Shown one piece after another: positions 16,501-23,776 of a stretch of 64,000 bases of DNA. The stretch comes from Lachnospiraceae bacterium (GTDB taxonomy: Bacteria; Bacillota; Clostridia; Lachnospirales; Lachnospiraceae), in assembly GCA_015057635.1 (NCBI GenBank), contig SVEB01000086.1, forward strand, positions 51,255 through 115,254, given 5' to 3'. Each line of letters starts with the position of its first letter. Position 1 is the first letter of the stretch. The notes under the pieces were generated by a model that saw nothing but the letters and a program-made list of their open reading frames with translations, had not been told where the DNA came from and ran no database searches. The position numbers were made by a program, and so were the translations under genes.

Positions 16501-18596
16501 CCGGTGACAACTGTACATTAGATCAGTTAATGACATATCACAATGGAAATACCGGTGTTCAGGTCAGCCGTTATTTATCTACGGATGAATACGCAGACTG
16601 GCCGGCAAACAACTTAATCTTAAACTGTACTTCTTATGGAAATGCAGACAAGGGTTATGAAGATGCCGATGGTTTCGCAGCAAAATTAACAATCGGTGAC
16701 GGCAATAAGTTCTTAGGCTGTATCGCATATAACAATGCAGATGACGGCTGGGATTTATTCGCTAAGATTGAAAGCGGCCCAATCGGAAAAGTAGTGATCG
16801 AGAACTGTATTGCATATGGCAACGGCTACTTAGAAGACGGTACCAATGCAGGTAATGGTAATGGATTTAAGATGGGTGGTTCCAGCATCTCCGGACATCA
16901 TGAATTAATCAACAGCGTTGCATTTAACAATAAAGCAAAAGGCATTGATTCCAACAGCTGCCCGGATATCAAGGTAACAAACTGTACTACCTTCAACAAT
17001 GAGTCCTTTAATATCGCACTTTATACAAATGATGCTGCTAACACTGATTTTGAGGCAGACGGCGTGATTTCCTTCCGTACCTCAAGCTTAACAGTAAATG
17101 AGCAGTTCAAATTCAAAGGAACACAGGATACTGCAAAAGTATATAAGACAACAAACTACTTCTGGAGCAATGGCGCTTCCACTAATACAAAAGGTGTGGC
17201 TGTAACAGAGGACTGGTTTGAAAGTTTAGATACAAGCATCGCAATCACAAGAGACAATGATGGTTCTATCAATATGAATCAGTTGTTGACCTTAAAGGAT
17301 GTAGCACCACAGGATGCAGGCGCAAGACTTGTTGCAACACCATCCAAAGAGATTTCGGTATATCCGGAAGCAGGATCTGGCACAACAGGCGGAGATGATT
17401 CCGGAAATACATCTGGTGGCACATCTGATAGCAGCTCAGATAACACGGTAACAGAGAACATTACCGTAGAAGTATCTGAAAATGAAGACGGAAGCAAGGT
17501 AGTATCTGCAAAACCAGGTGTAACAGCGACCGTTGTAACAGACGGCGTTGCAGAAATGACCGTAACCGTAAGTGATGCACTGGCAGCAAAATTAGTTTCC
17601 AGCGCAAAGGACGGAGCAGAAGTTGTTTTAGAGATTCCAGCCGATGCAGTAAAGAAACAGTTAAAGGATAAGAGCGTAACCAATGTTTCCGTAACGGTAG
17701 AGATCCCGGCTTCCCTTGCATCAAGCAGCCAGGTATCCTTAAGTAAGATTGAAATTCCAGCTGCAGCGTATGATACTGCAAGATCAGCAGGAAAGGATAT
17801 CACAGTTACCGTAAAAGAAACAGGTGAGAAATCTTACTCCTGGACATTTGACAAGACATTATTAAAAGCTTCCAAACGTCAGATCGCATCAGTGAATGCA
17901 ATCGTTAGCGTAAGTGAAGTAAATGCTGTAACCGGTCAGTTGGCAGGCATCTTATCCGCTGTTAAGGCAGATCAGACAAATGTAAACGGCGGCAAGGCAC
18001 AAGGTGTTGTCATCGACTTTGCACAAGAAGGCGCACTCTTAGCAACTGCAAGCGTGAACGTATACGTTGCCGGAAATAAATCCGTAACAGGAATCACAGC
18101 CGGAAGCAAGGTGTACTTATATCACTATGATGAAGAAGCAAAAGCATTAGCAGAGCTTCCAACCAAAGAGTATACAGTAGATGAAAACGGTTATGTTGCA
18201 ATCGATGCAGCATGCGGCGGCACCTATGTTCTTCTTCCAAACGAAGTAAAAGAAGCAAACACCGTAGCAATTTTAGACCAGGTGACCAATTCTGCGAAAC
18301 TGAAGACAATTTATGTAGACAGCAAAGCAGCAAGCTGGAAGAAGTCTAAGAGAACCTTCGCACTTGATCTTGCAGACAATATGCAGGTAGTAAGAACCTT
18401 CACAAAGAATGTTTCTGACCCAGCTATGCAGGAAGTAAAGGTAACTTACAAATCCAGCAACCGCCACATCGCATATGTAAGCGGAACCGGTGTGATCACA
18501 GCCAACGCTCCGGGCCGCGCTGTAATCACAGCTACCGTAGAGTTCTCCGACGGAACCACCAAGACCCTTACCAGTGTTATCTGGGTAGGTAAATAA
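10539..18596 (+). CDS. Giant secreted pectinase: CE8 pectin methylesterase plus PL9 pectate lyase
   Basis: 2685 residues. A signal peptide (1-30, ending near VQADV) is followed by two beta-sandwich carbohydrate-binding-like modules (about 35-170 and 178-355) and repeated small beta domains (355-600). Another binding-like module covers 610-715. The CE8 pectinesterase spans about 725-1115, with GRQDTLYGG near 937, the catalytic Asp region GGTDYIFGG near 960 and the substrate Arg of GRPWKG near 1030. Then come a further binding module (1155-1295), two fibronectin-III-like domains (1300-1490) and a beta-sandwich (1490-1755). The PL9 parallel-helix lyase is at about 1877-2230, with DADGFAAKLTIGDGN and NNADDGWDLF marking its calcium and Lys site. 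The end has a Gly/Ser linker (2272-2305), a beta-rich region and an Ig-like end (about 2590-2685). It would de-esterify and then cleave homogalacturonan. There is no LPxTG or SLH anchor. Confidence 0.9.
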   Translation: MNRLKRKWLSVLLVITMVIGMMPTGIVQADVIANEDSSVWNFRGGEEGAYTGTVEGETGTFNGLTIDATSGSCTAADGNTVVTEGTILNVPAMKGAAVSVVAAKTEAVSGSAVSGAAITANGGWMEKTESDQEVVYSYTLSDAETNVSLLIAGTILLKEISVKAQQVSAASSNMIDVWDFGAVQLDESKYHNMLTEDIINAWYEGVEPGTKSVNIPESVNMGGGLTWTSTTSKSDRLRTMNTNLTRWDDKQPPVIDDASDLNGYLYVNGATPDRYFTIECEKNDTVSIYMWFDNSADVLSFESDAYTATYLTKGAGNGYAEKVTFIAKEAGSYKIHGAKAGKPSYARILRESATNVTVAGTVTVPEGMNTAYELVFTHPVTGTEYRTVVSDGMYEITLPTSSLGVTYAISLAGTNEYIITSNGTVEVNVNGATEDIVIGAVNLKEVTGQIKGLTGEEIAKLSLTFAQPEGKIFVPEVSIDTSAMTYAVRVESGVEYTVIADGVNDYTMDLATFTTEENTTKDITFTAKPTYEVTMNYVGVTKEEVKSLTFTNLKEEGYVYTFSADETVMLRDGVYSVKVASTLVQKLTSNLVVDGAATEKTVKFEAATSWNFSDPDFKAAGGAYTFNGLVLEGVKVNNAKYALGASGCAIQIPVNGEAIINISYCYQADGVIDGVQAFATDTKSTSTIETASYHYTGAAGYVSVTFNGTSYLTEISATPVVAYKETITVGKDGADYATVNDALDAVRSMVRSNAERVTILIQPGNYEEMLVVDIPNVTLKNASKTPSTSLTNKGVDIAENAVRITSYYGHGCYYYSMGNDCKYDAEVLEVNKENGYQSYNNPGAGTTNGSYWNATVVVTADGFEADGIIFENSFNQYVSEKEANDVIVLATDNKGGERSKVVGDTSVQDKSYVERAAALAIANNVDKAAFYNCKIVGRQDTLYGGVNVRAAFDKCTIMGGTDYIFGGMTAVFYKCDLMMNTSENSNDVSYITAAQQSEGRGYLMYNCTITSTTPGVDTASKLYSKPGYFGRPWKGVTSEVVFYKTIIERTNADGYVGDSYIMPIGWNASLSGESDKCYEYGTMEVADVDNSKNRASWSHVLTEPVLADGTKITVDAFLAGNDNWQPITLDAEDDGITDDNLLPVIPGDGEEEVEPDENWTVNFSDVAATNAIETGTSYGYYVVTGPKPKITANAKEIDGFAFTQRFQFNGTGSKTENNLSFKTTGAGKLTVYGLSGSTDVTRYLVLESPSGATETFSVDNNITKHTYTVTEAGTHYLYSKENGFNIYYISFEPEGGSAPVVREDWAKVAAPVLGEVTQDGNKMTIPFTMVLGNDGADKLVITMKDKDGNVAATTTVISEAATSATITGNASGEYTFSAVAFRTDAEDDVKTSNTVSYHFSLVLENPTISSATNTGNGSVSVVWQKVKEAQAYEVAYKADGDAEYTVAKTVTGLNAVIEGLTVGTAYTIRITALRGEERASSEISIKATAEAQRLWSFSAFGQGVDTKNNYFEGSANEGNVTVKSINGKGKLVPASTDGLAFYYTEINPEEENFTLSANVKVNSWTYSNGQEGFGLMAADAVGTNGDSSVFWNNSVMASVTKVEYFWDSSKNAVSDAGDKISMKIGVGAQLKSGATSENIAAGTTVSDGFASTMRTLETSCAGFGAGTYNIVGNFANASAPTGTQETLATEFKLTIRRDNTGYRVSYEDANGNVNTETFYDLDRDILTQIDKDHIYVGFYASRNADITVSDIVLTTINPADDDAAEDRPTTTVTPSYSIISGTATGIASYDLVFRGNADGVLTITDAAGNAVVDGETVSANTSITRNVTLTKGNNTFKVTFTPDKNYKPSEYEVLSSYETAEFTHTVTYRTYGEVGQSLYVTPDGSAEGTGAKNSPLDIYTAVKYVQPGQMIVLAGGTYNLTRTVKIERGIDGTADQMIYMIADQDASERPVFDFGGNCAGMVIAGNYWYFKGFDVTNSQDGQKGIQVSGDNCTLDQLMTYHNGNTGVQVSRYLSTDEYADWPANNLILNCTSYGNADKGYEDADGFAAKLTIGDGNKFLGCIAYNNADDGWDLFAKIESGPIGKVVIENCIAYGNGYLEDGTNAGNGNGFKMGGSSISGHHELINSVAFNNKAKGIDSNSCPDIKVTNCTTFNNESFNIALYTNDAANTDFEADGVISFRTSSLTVNEQFKFKGTQDTAKVYKTTNYFWSNGASTNTKGVAVTEDWFESLDTSIAITRDNDGSINMNQLLTLKDVAPQDAGARLVATPSKEISVYPEAGSGTTGGDDSGNTSGGTSDSSSDNTVTENITVEVSENEDGSKVVSAKPGVTATVVTDGVAEMTVTVSDALAAKLVSSAKDGAEVVLEIPADAVKKQLKDKSVTNVSVTVEIPASLASSSQVSLSKIEIPAAAYDTARSAGKDITVTVKETGEKSYSWTFDKTLLKASKRQIASVNAIVSVSEVNAVTGQLAGILSAVKADQTNVNGGKAQGVVIDFAQEGALLATASVNVYVAGNKSVTGITAGSKVYLYHYDEEAKALAELPTKEYTVDENGYVAIDAACGGTYVLLPNEVKEANTVAILDQVTNSAKLKTIYVDSKAASWKKSKRTFALDLADNMQVVRTFTKNVSDPAMQEVKVTYKSSNRHIAYVSGTGVITANAPGRAVITATVEFSDGTTKTLTSVIWVGK

Positions 18597-18656
18597 TTAC
18601 GGAATATTAGGCGGAAAGGCCCGAGGGCGAATGGGTAAGAGTCAGCGTGTCCCGCC

Positions 18657-18800
18657 GAAATAGGATTCCGAATGTTCGGACGCATGAGCGGATAAAAAGG
18701 ATGCCGGTCCTTGATTATCAGACAGGAAAACACTGTCTGTTATTCAAGGGCCGGCATCCTTTTTATCTGTCATGTGTCGGATATTTTGGAATCCTATTTC
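18657..18800. repeat. Palindrome copy 3 (about 144 bp, subtype II)
   Basis: Outer arms GAAATAGGATTCC (18657-18669) and GGAATCCTATTTC (18788-18800) are exact inverted copies. Inside is the subtype II module (TCCGAATGTTCGGACGCATG, 18666-18685), nearly the same as the one in copy 2, opposed by a looser partner strand. The apex is CAGACAG (18719-18725), GAAAACA, CTGTCTG (18733-18739). It lies between the convergent pectinase and putP genes. Confidence 0.9.
18694..18764. terminator. Bidirectional intrinsic terminator inside palindrome 3
   Basis: Stem GGATGCCGG-TCC-TTGA / TCAA-GGG-CCGGCATCC with A and T runs on either side. The TCC/GGG step includes one wobble pair. Confidence 0.8.
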
Positions 18801-18824
18801 CAAAAGACCCCTAAAAGGAAGACA

Positions 18825-20333
18825 CTAGATATGGGTTTTCTTCATTTCAGAGAAGGTGGTGAGGAAGGATGGGTTCGGCTTGGTGAAGAGGCTGACCAGG
18901 ATGATTACGAGGGAGGAGATCAGGAATCCTGGTACAATCTCGTAGATGTCAAAGATGCCGCCGGAATTCAGCCACCATACAAAGGCGGAGATCCCTCCGG
19001 ATAAGATGCCGGCCAGAGCAGCTGGTTTTGTCGTGCGTTTCCAGAAGAGAGAAAATAGGATGATCGGTCCAAAAGCGGAACCGAATCCAGCCCAGGCAAA
19101 GGCCACCAGTTTAAATACGGAAGAATTGATCAGGTACATAACCGTTCCTTCTTTCGGATTTGGGTCCGATACGAGAAGGATTGCAATAATGGATATTGCA
19201 ATTACGGTAAGCCGGCTGATCCAGAGAAGTTTTTTCTGTGAGGCGTGTTTGTTGATCAGTCCGCTGTAGATATCAGAGGATACAGCGGAAGAGGCAACCA
19301 AAAGCTGGCTGTCCGCAGTACTCATAATCGCGGCCAGGATTGCAGTCAGCAGGATGCCGGTGATAACAGGCGGGAACAGGTCAGTCACCATTACCATAAA
19401 CACGGATTCGGGGTCAGCAAGTGATGGATACAGGTAGGCGCCGAAGATACCAACGACTACTGCCATGGCAAGGGTAATCAATACCCAGATCATTGCAATC
19501 ACTCTTGCCGGCCGGATTTCCTTTTCGGAACGGATGGCCATAAAGCGAGGAAGGATATGAGGCTGCCCAAAGTAACCGAAACCCCAGGCAAGGGAGGAGA
19601 TTAAAAGCATCACATTGACTTTCCCATCTGCCATCGGGAGAAAAGAAAAGGTTCCTTTAATCTGGCTTGCTGCATCTGCGAGTCCATTTCCACCGCCAAG
19701 CTTAAAATAAGCTACAATCGGGGTGATGATGAGCGCAGCAAACATGAGAAGGCCCTGGATCGTATCGGTCCAGCATACGGCGAGAAAACCGCCTAAAAAG
19801 GTATAGGAGACGATGATCAGGCCGCCGATGATCAGAGCGGTCCGGTATGGGATATCAAAAACGGTCACGAACAGTTTGGCCCCCGCAGAGAACATGGAAG
19901 CCGTATAAAATAGAAAGAAGATGAGAATGAACAGAGCGGATATCCCACGCAGGATGCCGGAATGGTCTTCGAAACGGTTGCTGAAGAAGTCAGGAAGTGT
20001 CAGGGAGTTGCCGCATAGAATGGTGTATTTGCGAAGGCGCTTTGCAACAATCAGCCAGTTAAGCCAAGTGCCGATGAAAAGTCCGATGGCGGTCCAGATA
20101 GCTTCGGAAGTACCGGTATAAAGCAGGTAGGCGGTACCCGGAAGTCCAAGAAGAAGCCATCCGGACATATCCGATGCCTGGGTAGACATAGCGGCTACCC
20201 ACGGATTTAGTTTTCTTCCGCCCAGTATGTAATCGGATACCGACCGGTTTCGTCTGAAGAAATATATTCCGATGCCTATCATAATGAATAGATACGCAAG
20301 GAACACGATAATGATGATAACGGTTTGTGTCAT
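18825..20333 (-). CDS. putP: Sodium/proline symporter PutP (SSS family)
   Basis: 502 residues with about 12-13 membrane helices. The solute:sodium symporter pattern is clear: FFRRNRSVSDYILGGRKLN and AAMSTQASDMSGWLLLGLPG near the N-terminus (the Ser/Asp positions of helix 2 bind Na+ and proline in E. coli PutP). Further on are WGFGYFGQPHILPRFMAIRS and the AAIMSTADSQLLVASSA helix. It imports proline with sodium at the cell membrane. The start is supported by CAGGAGG on the minus strand just upstream of 20333. It stands alone, and its 3' end converges on the pectinase gene through palindrome 3. Confidence 0.93.
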   Translation of the reverse strand: MTQTVIIIIVFLAYLFIMIGIGIYFFRRNRSVSDYILGGRKLNPWVAAMSTQASDMSGWLLLGLPGTAYLLYTGTSEAIWTAIGLFIGTWLNWLIVAKRLRKYTILCGNSLTLPDFFSNRFEDHSGILRGISALFILIFFLFYTASMFSAGAKLFVTVFDIPYRTALIIGGLIIVSYTFLGGFLAVCWTDTIQGLLMFAALIITPIVAYFKLGGGNGLADAASQIKGTFSFLPMADGKVNVMLLISSLAWGFGYFGQPHILPRFMAIRSEKEIRPARVIAMIWVLITLAMAVVVGIFGAYLYPSLADPESVFMVMVTDLFPPVITGILLTAILAAIMSTADSQLLVASSAVSSDIYSGLINKHASQKKLLWISRLTVIAISIIAILLVSDPNPKEGTVMYLINSSVFKLVAFAWAGFGSAFGPIILFSLFWKRTTKPAALAGILSGGISAFVWWLNSGGIFDIYEIVPGFLISSLVIILVSLFTKPNPSFLTTFSEMKKTHI

Positions 20334-20480
20334 TGATAAACCTCCTGTCTGGCAGTGAAGCCAATGAATATAGAAACAAAAAAACTAATATCTATAAAAT
20401 TTATTACGTCTTAAATGGAAACAGTACACCTAGATTTTAGGAAAAGAGAAGGGGGTATAAGAAACTTAAGAAAATCTTCA

Positions 20481-20509
20481 TTGATTGTAAGAACATTTAT
20501 TGATATGAT
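20481..20509 (+). promoter_or_regulatory. Promoter upstream of the GH25 gene
   Basis: TTGATT (20481-20486), 17 bp, TATGAT (20504-20509), giving a leader of about 160 bases. The rest of the 344-base spacer 20334-20677 shows nothing else I can name. Confidence 0.55.
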
Positions 20510-20677
20510 AGGGGTATATGCGTAAAATTAAGAAATTACGTAATTTATGCACAGTTTTTGAAAATCACTGAGTAAAAAGACTAAAAATGACGAAATAGGA
20601 ACCGTAAGGTTTAAGACAGAGATAAAGCAGATCAGGATAAACAAGAGTCAGTTAAGAAGCCGAAAAGGAGGAAAGGA

Positions 20678-22603
20678 ATGGACAGAGATACCCGTTCAAT
20701 ATTAGAGGATATTGAAATGTATAAGGATAACGATGTCAGTGTAGAAGGCAAGGAATTAGCCGATGCCAAAGCGTATTTGGCAATTGTGATGCGGGAGTTA
20801 GATGAATCAAAGCAGCAGGTTTCCTATTATGAAAATCTGTTAAGTCGTCCGAAAAAGAATAAGTGGAAGGGCTTTGCCATTTTTGAATTATTGGTATTTG
20901 CGGCAGCGCTTGGGGTGTTAGGAACATGGTATGTCAAGGAAAGCAGAGCTGCGGACGAGATACCCCAGCAGGAAGAGCAGCAATATGTAGATACCAATTC
21001 ATCGGAAGTGACAGAGACGCCAACTTACTTTAAGGCAGAAAATCTGGAGAAGCTGATTGAAGAGCAGAAAGACAATATTACAGGAGATTTCATGGCTTCT
21101 GTGGAAACATTGTTCGGCTATCAGTATTTATGTTTCACCGATGACCATATGAAGGTTTACTATCGCAATGAGTACCCATCTGACAGTTCGGATAAGCGTA
21201 TGAACGTACTGATCGATAATGGAGCACGTCTTGTGGAATACAATTGGGATTATGATTTTACAGACTTTACGAATCTTTGCCCATACTATGGAACATACAG
21301 TGCAGATGGAACAAGCCAGCTTGTTTTCCCGGTGTATGAGATGGCAGAGGCAGAAAGCACAGAAACAGCGGATGCAGGATCAGCTGTAAGAATTCCAAAA
21401 GAACTGCGTGTAGTGGATGCCGAAAAATTATGGGAGTACGCTTCCATTGATGTTTCAGAAGAAATTTTAAAGACTATGACGACTACATATTCGGAAGTGA
21501 TTTCGGATGTAGGTACCGTTACAGATACCAGAATGACGTTGAAGGTGAATAACGCCGAATACTTATTTTCTATTTCAAAAGATGCCTATGTAAATGCGGT
21601 ATATTATGAAGAGAATATTTTAAAGTTTACAGATCATTTCAGCTTTGAGATTGATGAAGACAGCATTACCTTTAAAGGCGTGCTGTATGTATCGGATAAA
21701 GAATATTTAGGAGAGATATCCGGAAGCATCATGCTTGAGAATCAGGCATTTGTGATGAAAGGATTCCAGTTTGCAGCTTATGTGGAAGCAAACCAGGAAG
21801 ACGGGGATGATGATGGCATCATTATTCCAAGACAGGATATCTTAACCGATTATATCAGCTTATACGGACGCAAGAGAGAACGCTTCTTAGTACCGATTTC
21901 AAAGGTTGTGGATAAAAATACGGTGACAAACGACAGCATCAAAGAGAAAGATGGATTCAAGGTATATTATGATGAGAATGGCAAGAAAGCATGCCAGATC
22001 GGTATTGATGTTTCGAAATATCAGGGTGAGATCGATTGGGTTAAGGTGAAGGAATCCGGCATTGATTATGCGATGATCAGAATCGGCTACCGTGGCATGA
22101 ATGAAGGTACATTAGAGTTAGATCCATATTTCATTCAGAACATTGAGGCCGCGAATGAAGCAGGTGTTCCGGTGGGTGTTTATTTCTTCTCCCAGGCGAT
22201 TACCGCCGATGAAGTGGTAGAGGAAGCAGAACTTGTGATTGAGACACTGAAGGAGTACAAGGTTTCCTATCCGGTCGTATTTGATACCGAGATGGTGACT
22301 ACGTATGCCGCACGTGCGAATAACCTGACCAGACAGCAGCGTACAGATTTTGCATCTATGTTCTGCAAAATGGTGAAGGACGCAGGTTATACCCCTATGA
22401 TTTACGCGAATACGAAGTGGATGGTTATGGGGATTGATTTAGAGCAGCTTGGCGACTATGATTTATGGTATGCATATTATGGTGATGACGTTGCAGCATT
22501 CCCATACCAGTTCGATATGCTCCAGTACTCCGACACGGGATCGGTACCAGGCATCTCCTCCGAAGTCGACCTCAACATATCTTTTAAGAACTACGCTGAG
22601 TAG
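20678..22603 (+). CDS. Membrane-anchored GH25 muramidase
   Basis: 641 residues. The N-terminus is cytoplasmic and partly coiled-coil (1-60), with one membrane helix at about 63-86. A long extracellular region without a family I recognise (90-425) precedes a C-terminal GH25 (Cellosyl-type) domain from about 440. GIDVSKYQGEIDW carries the first catalytic-face Asp, and FDTEM near 533 carries the acidic pair of the family. YFFSQAIT and MLQYSDTGSVPG are typical inner strands. It should cut the N-acetylmuramic acid to N-acetylglucosamine bond while held at the membrane, so it may act in cell-wall remodelling rather than as a phage lysin. The RBS AAAAGGAGGAAAGG precedes ATG 20678. Palindrome 4 begins 22 bases after the stop. 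Confidence 0.87.
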   Translation: MDRDTRSILEDIEMYKDNDVSVEGKELADAKAYLAIVMRELDESKQQVSYYENLLSRPKKNKWKGFAIFELLVFAAALGVLGTWYVKESRAADEIPQQEEQQYVDTNSSEVTETPTYFKAENLEKLIEEQKDNITGDFMASVETLFGYQYLCFTDDHMKVYYRNEYPSDSSDKRMNVLIDNGARLVEYNWDYDFTDFTNLCPYYGTYSADGTSQLVFPVYEMAEAESTETADAGSAVRIPKELRVVDAEKLWEYASIDVSEEILKTMTTTYSEVISDVGTVTDTRMTLKVNNAEYLFSISKDAYVNAVYYEENILKFTDHFSFEIDEDSITFKGVLYVSDKEYLGEISGSIMLENQAFVMKGFQFAAYVEANQEDGDDDGIIIPRQDILTDYISLYGRKRERFLVPISKVVDKNTVTNDSIKEKDGFKVYYDENGKKACQIGIDVSKYQGEIDWVKVKESGIDYAMIRIGYRGMNEGTLELDPYFIQNIEAANEAGVPVGVYFFSQAITADEVVEEAELVIETLKEYKVSYPVVFDTEMVTTYAARANNLTRQQRTDFASMFCKMVKDAGYTPMIYANTKWMVMGIDLEQLGDYDLWYAYYGDDVAAFPYQFDMLQYSDTGSVPGISSEVDLNISFKNYAE

Positions 22604-22625
22604 TGGAGTATAATCATTGAGAGAA

Positions 22626-22952
22626 GCACAAAGGGGGACCCGCAGGGCATGACAGGCGCGGACGGGCAGCGAGCTCCGCGGACTTAAAATAGCCTGCGGC
22701 AAGCGCCAGGACCGCTGCGGATATTTTTCCGATGTCTCGTCCCAAGCTCGGACAAAAGGGCAGAAATTCTTCGACTATCAGACAGGAAAGCACTGTCTGC
22801 TATTCAAAGAATTTCTGCCCTTTTGTTCGCCTTGAGGCCGGACATCCGGAAAAATATCCGCAGCAGTCCTGGCGCTTGCCGCAGGCTATTTTAAGCCCGG
22901 GGAGCTCGCTGCCCGTCCGCGCCTGTCATGCCCTGCGGGTCCCCCTTTGCGC
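22626..22952. repeat. Palindrome copy 4 (327 bp, subtype I)
   Basis: The arms (from 22626 and to 22952) match with about four differences over the outer 105 bp. They are much richer in GC than the surrounding genes (GGGGGACCCGCAGGGCATG, GGCGCGGACGGGCAGCGAGC). Moving inward come the subtype I module (CAAGCTCGGACAAAAGG, opposed by CCTTTTGTTCGCCTTGAGG), a locus-specific stem and the apex CAGACAG (22779-22785), GAAAGCA, CTGTCTG (22793-22799). It sits between the convergent GH25 and methyltransferase-remnant genes. Confidence 0.92.
22754..22825. terminator. Bidirectional intrinsic terminator inside palindrome 4
   Basis: GGGCAGAAATTCTT (22758-22771) pairs with AAGAATTTCTGCCC (22807-22820), with A4 on the left and T4 on the right. 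Confidence 0.8.
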
Positions 22953-22954
22953 TT

Positions 22955-22985
22955 ACCATGCGTTTGATAAGACCAAACGCATGGT
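22955..22985. repeat. Small perfect inverted repeat beside palindrome 4
   Basis: ACCATGCGTTTG (22955-22966) and CAAACGCATGGT (22974-22985), 12 bp perfect with a 7-base loop and no T run. It begins three bases outside the end of palindrome 4. Confidence 0.6.
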
Positions 22986-23215
22986 GGAGACACCGGGTAC
23001 GGAAAAATATCATGATGAAAGGGGTGTAAATACTGGGATACGATAAAATAGGGGGAGTAAAAGAACTAGAGATGTATGGCGATAAGATGGTTTTACTAGA
23101 AAAATAGGACGTATGAGGTTGATTGCTTTTGAAAAAATGAAAAATAAAAAATTTCGAGTTGGGCATAAAGAGAAAGCAATTGTGAAAATATATCCTACAG
23201 GAATATAAGTGTGGT
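22986..23215. other. Spacer with only short open frames
   Basis: No gene I can support. Two short plus-strand frames (one ending near 23107, one about 31 codons from 23113 to 23208) have protein-like composition, but they lack a good start site and match nothing I know. They could be a decayed gene. Confidence 0.35.
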
Positions 23216-23752
23216 TCATTTTTTTCGGAATGTTAGATTTAATACATTTTGAGTAATATAGAGAAATCGATTGTCATCTGTAATGGTGACCTGATATCCT
23301 TTTATGACGTCTGGATTATGGTTTGAGAGAATTTCTTCAAAACCATATGCTGTTTCCTTGAGCCTTGGGAAACGGATCTGACTATCAAAGGAATGTATAG
23401 GAGACAGACCAGCTGAATCAGCCAGTTTAAGAAATTCCTCCCGGGTATAATATTTGATATGCCCATCTTTCTTCATCTTCATATAATCCTCTACAAACCG
23501 TTCCAAATCATTTTCATTTGGAGTAGGATCGGAAAGAAAGAGTTGCCCGCCTACTTTCAAACATCGTGCAATTTCTTCAAATGTCCCTTCGATAGCCGGA
23601 AAATGATGAAGGGCATAGCGAGTTGTAATACAGTCAAATATTTCAGAGGCAAAAGGAAACTTAATTCCGTCATACGAAACAAAAGAAATATTATGTAGTC
23701 CCAGTTCCTTCGCTTTTCTTTTATTCTCCTTTAGCGCCTCATCCCTGCCCTC
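23216..23752 (-). pseudogene. 5'-truncated class I SAM-dependent methyltransferase
   Basis: The open frame (179 codons) encodes the second half of a UbiE/YcgJ-like methyltransferase: DEALKENKRKAKELGLHNI, the acidic loop region SYDGIKFPF, then FDCITTRYALHHFP (motif around the post-II helix), EEIARCLKVGGQLFLSD (motif III) and a C-terminal tail. The Gly-rich SAM-binding motif I that should come before residue 1 is missing. An in-frame stop (plus-strand 23753-23755) closes the frame exactly there, and no start codon with a ribosome binding site is available. A short version from the internal ATG 23560 would lack most of the fold. The fragment lies only about 20 bases after the D-cysteine desulfhydrase stop codon. 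Confidence 0.7.
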
Positions 23753-23776
23753 TTAGCTTCCTCATCCGACACCCTC

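Noticed and set aside
17279..17803. 174-codon minus-strand frame inside the pectinase gene
   Set aside because: Shadow of the coding repeats and Thr/Ser-rich sequence; no start site and no family.
22732..23046. 104-codon plus-strand open frame
   Set aside because: It spans palindrome 4 and shares only apex-derived peptide with other palindromes.
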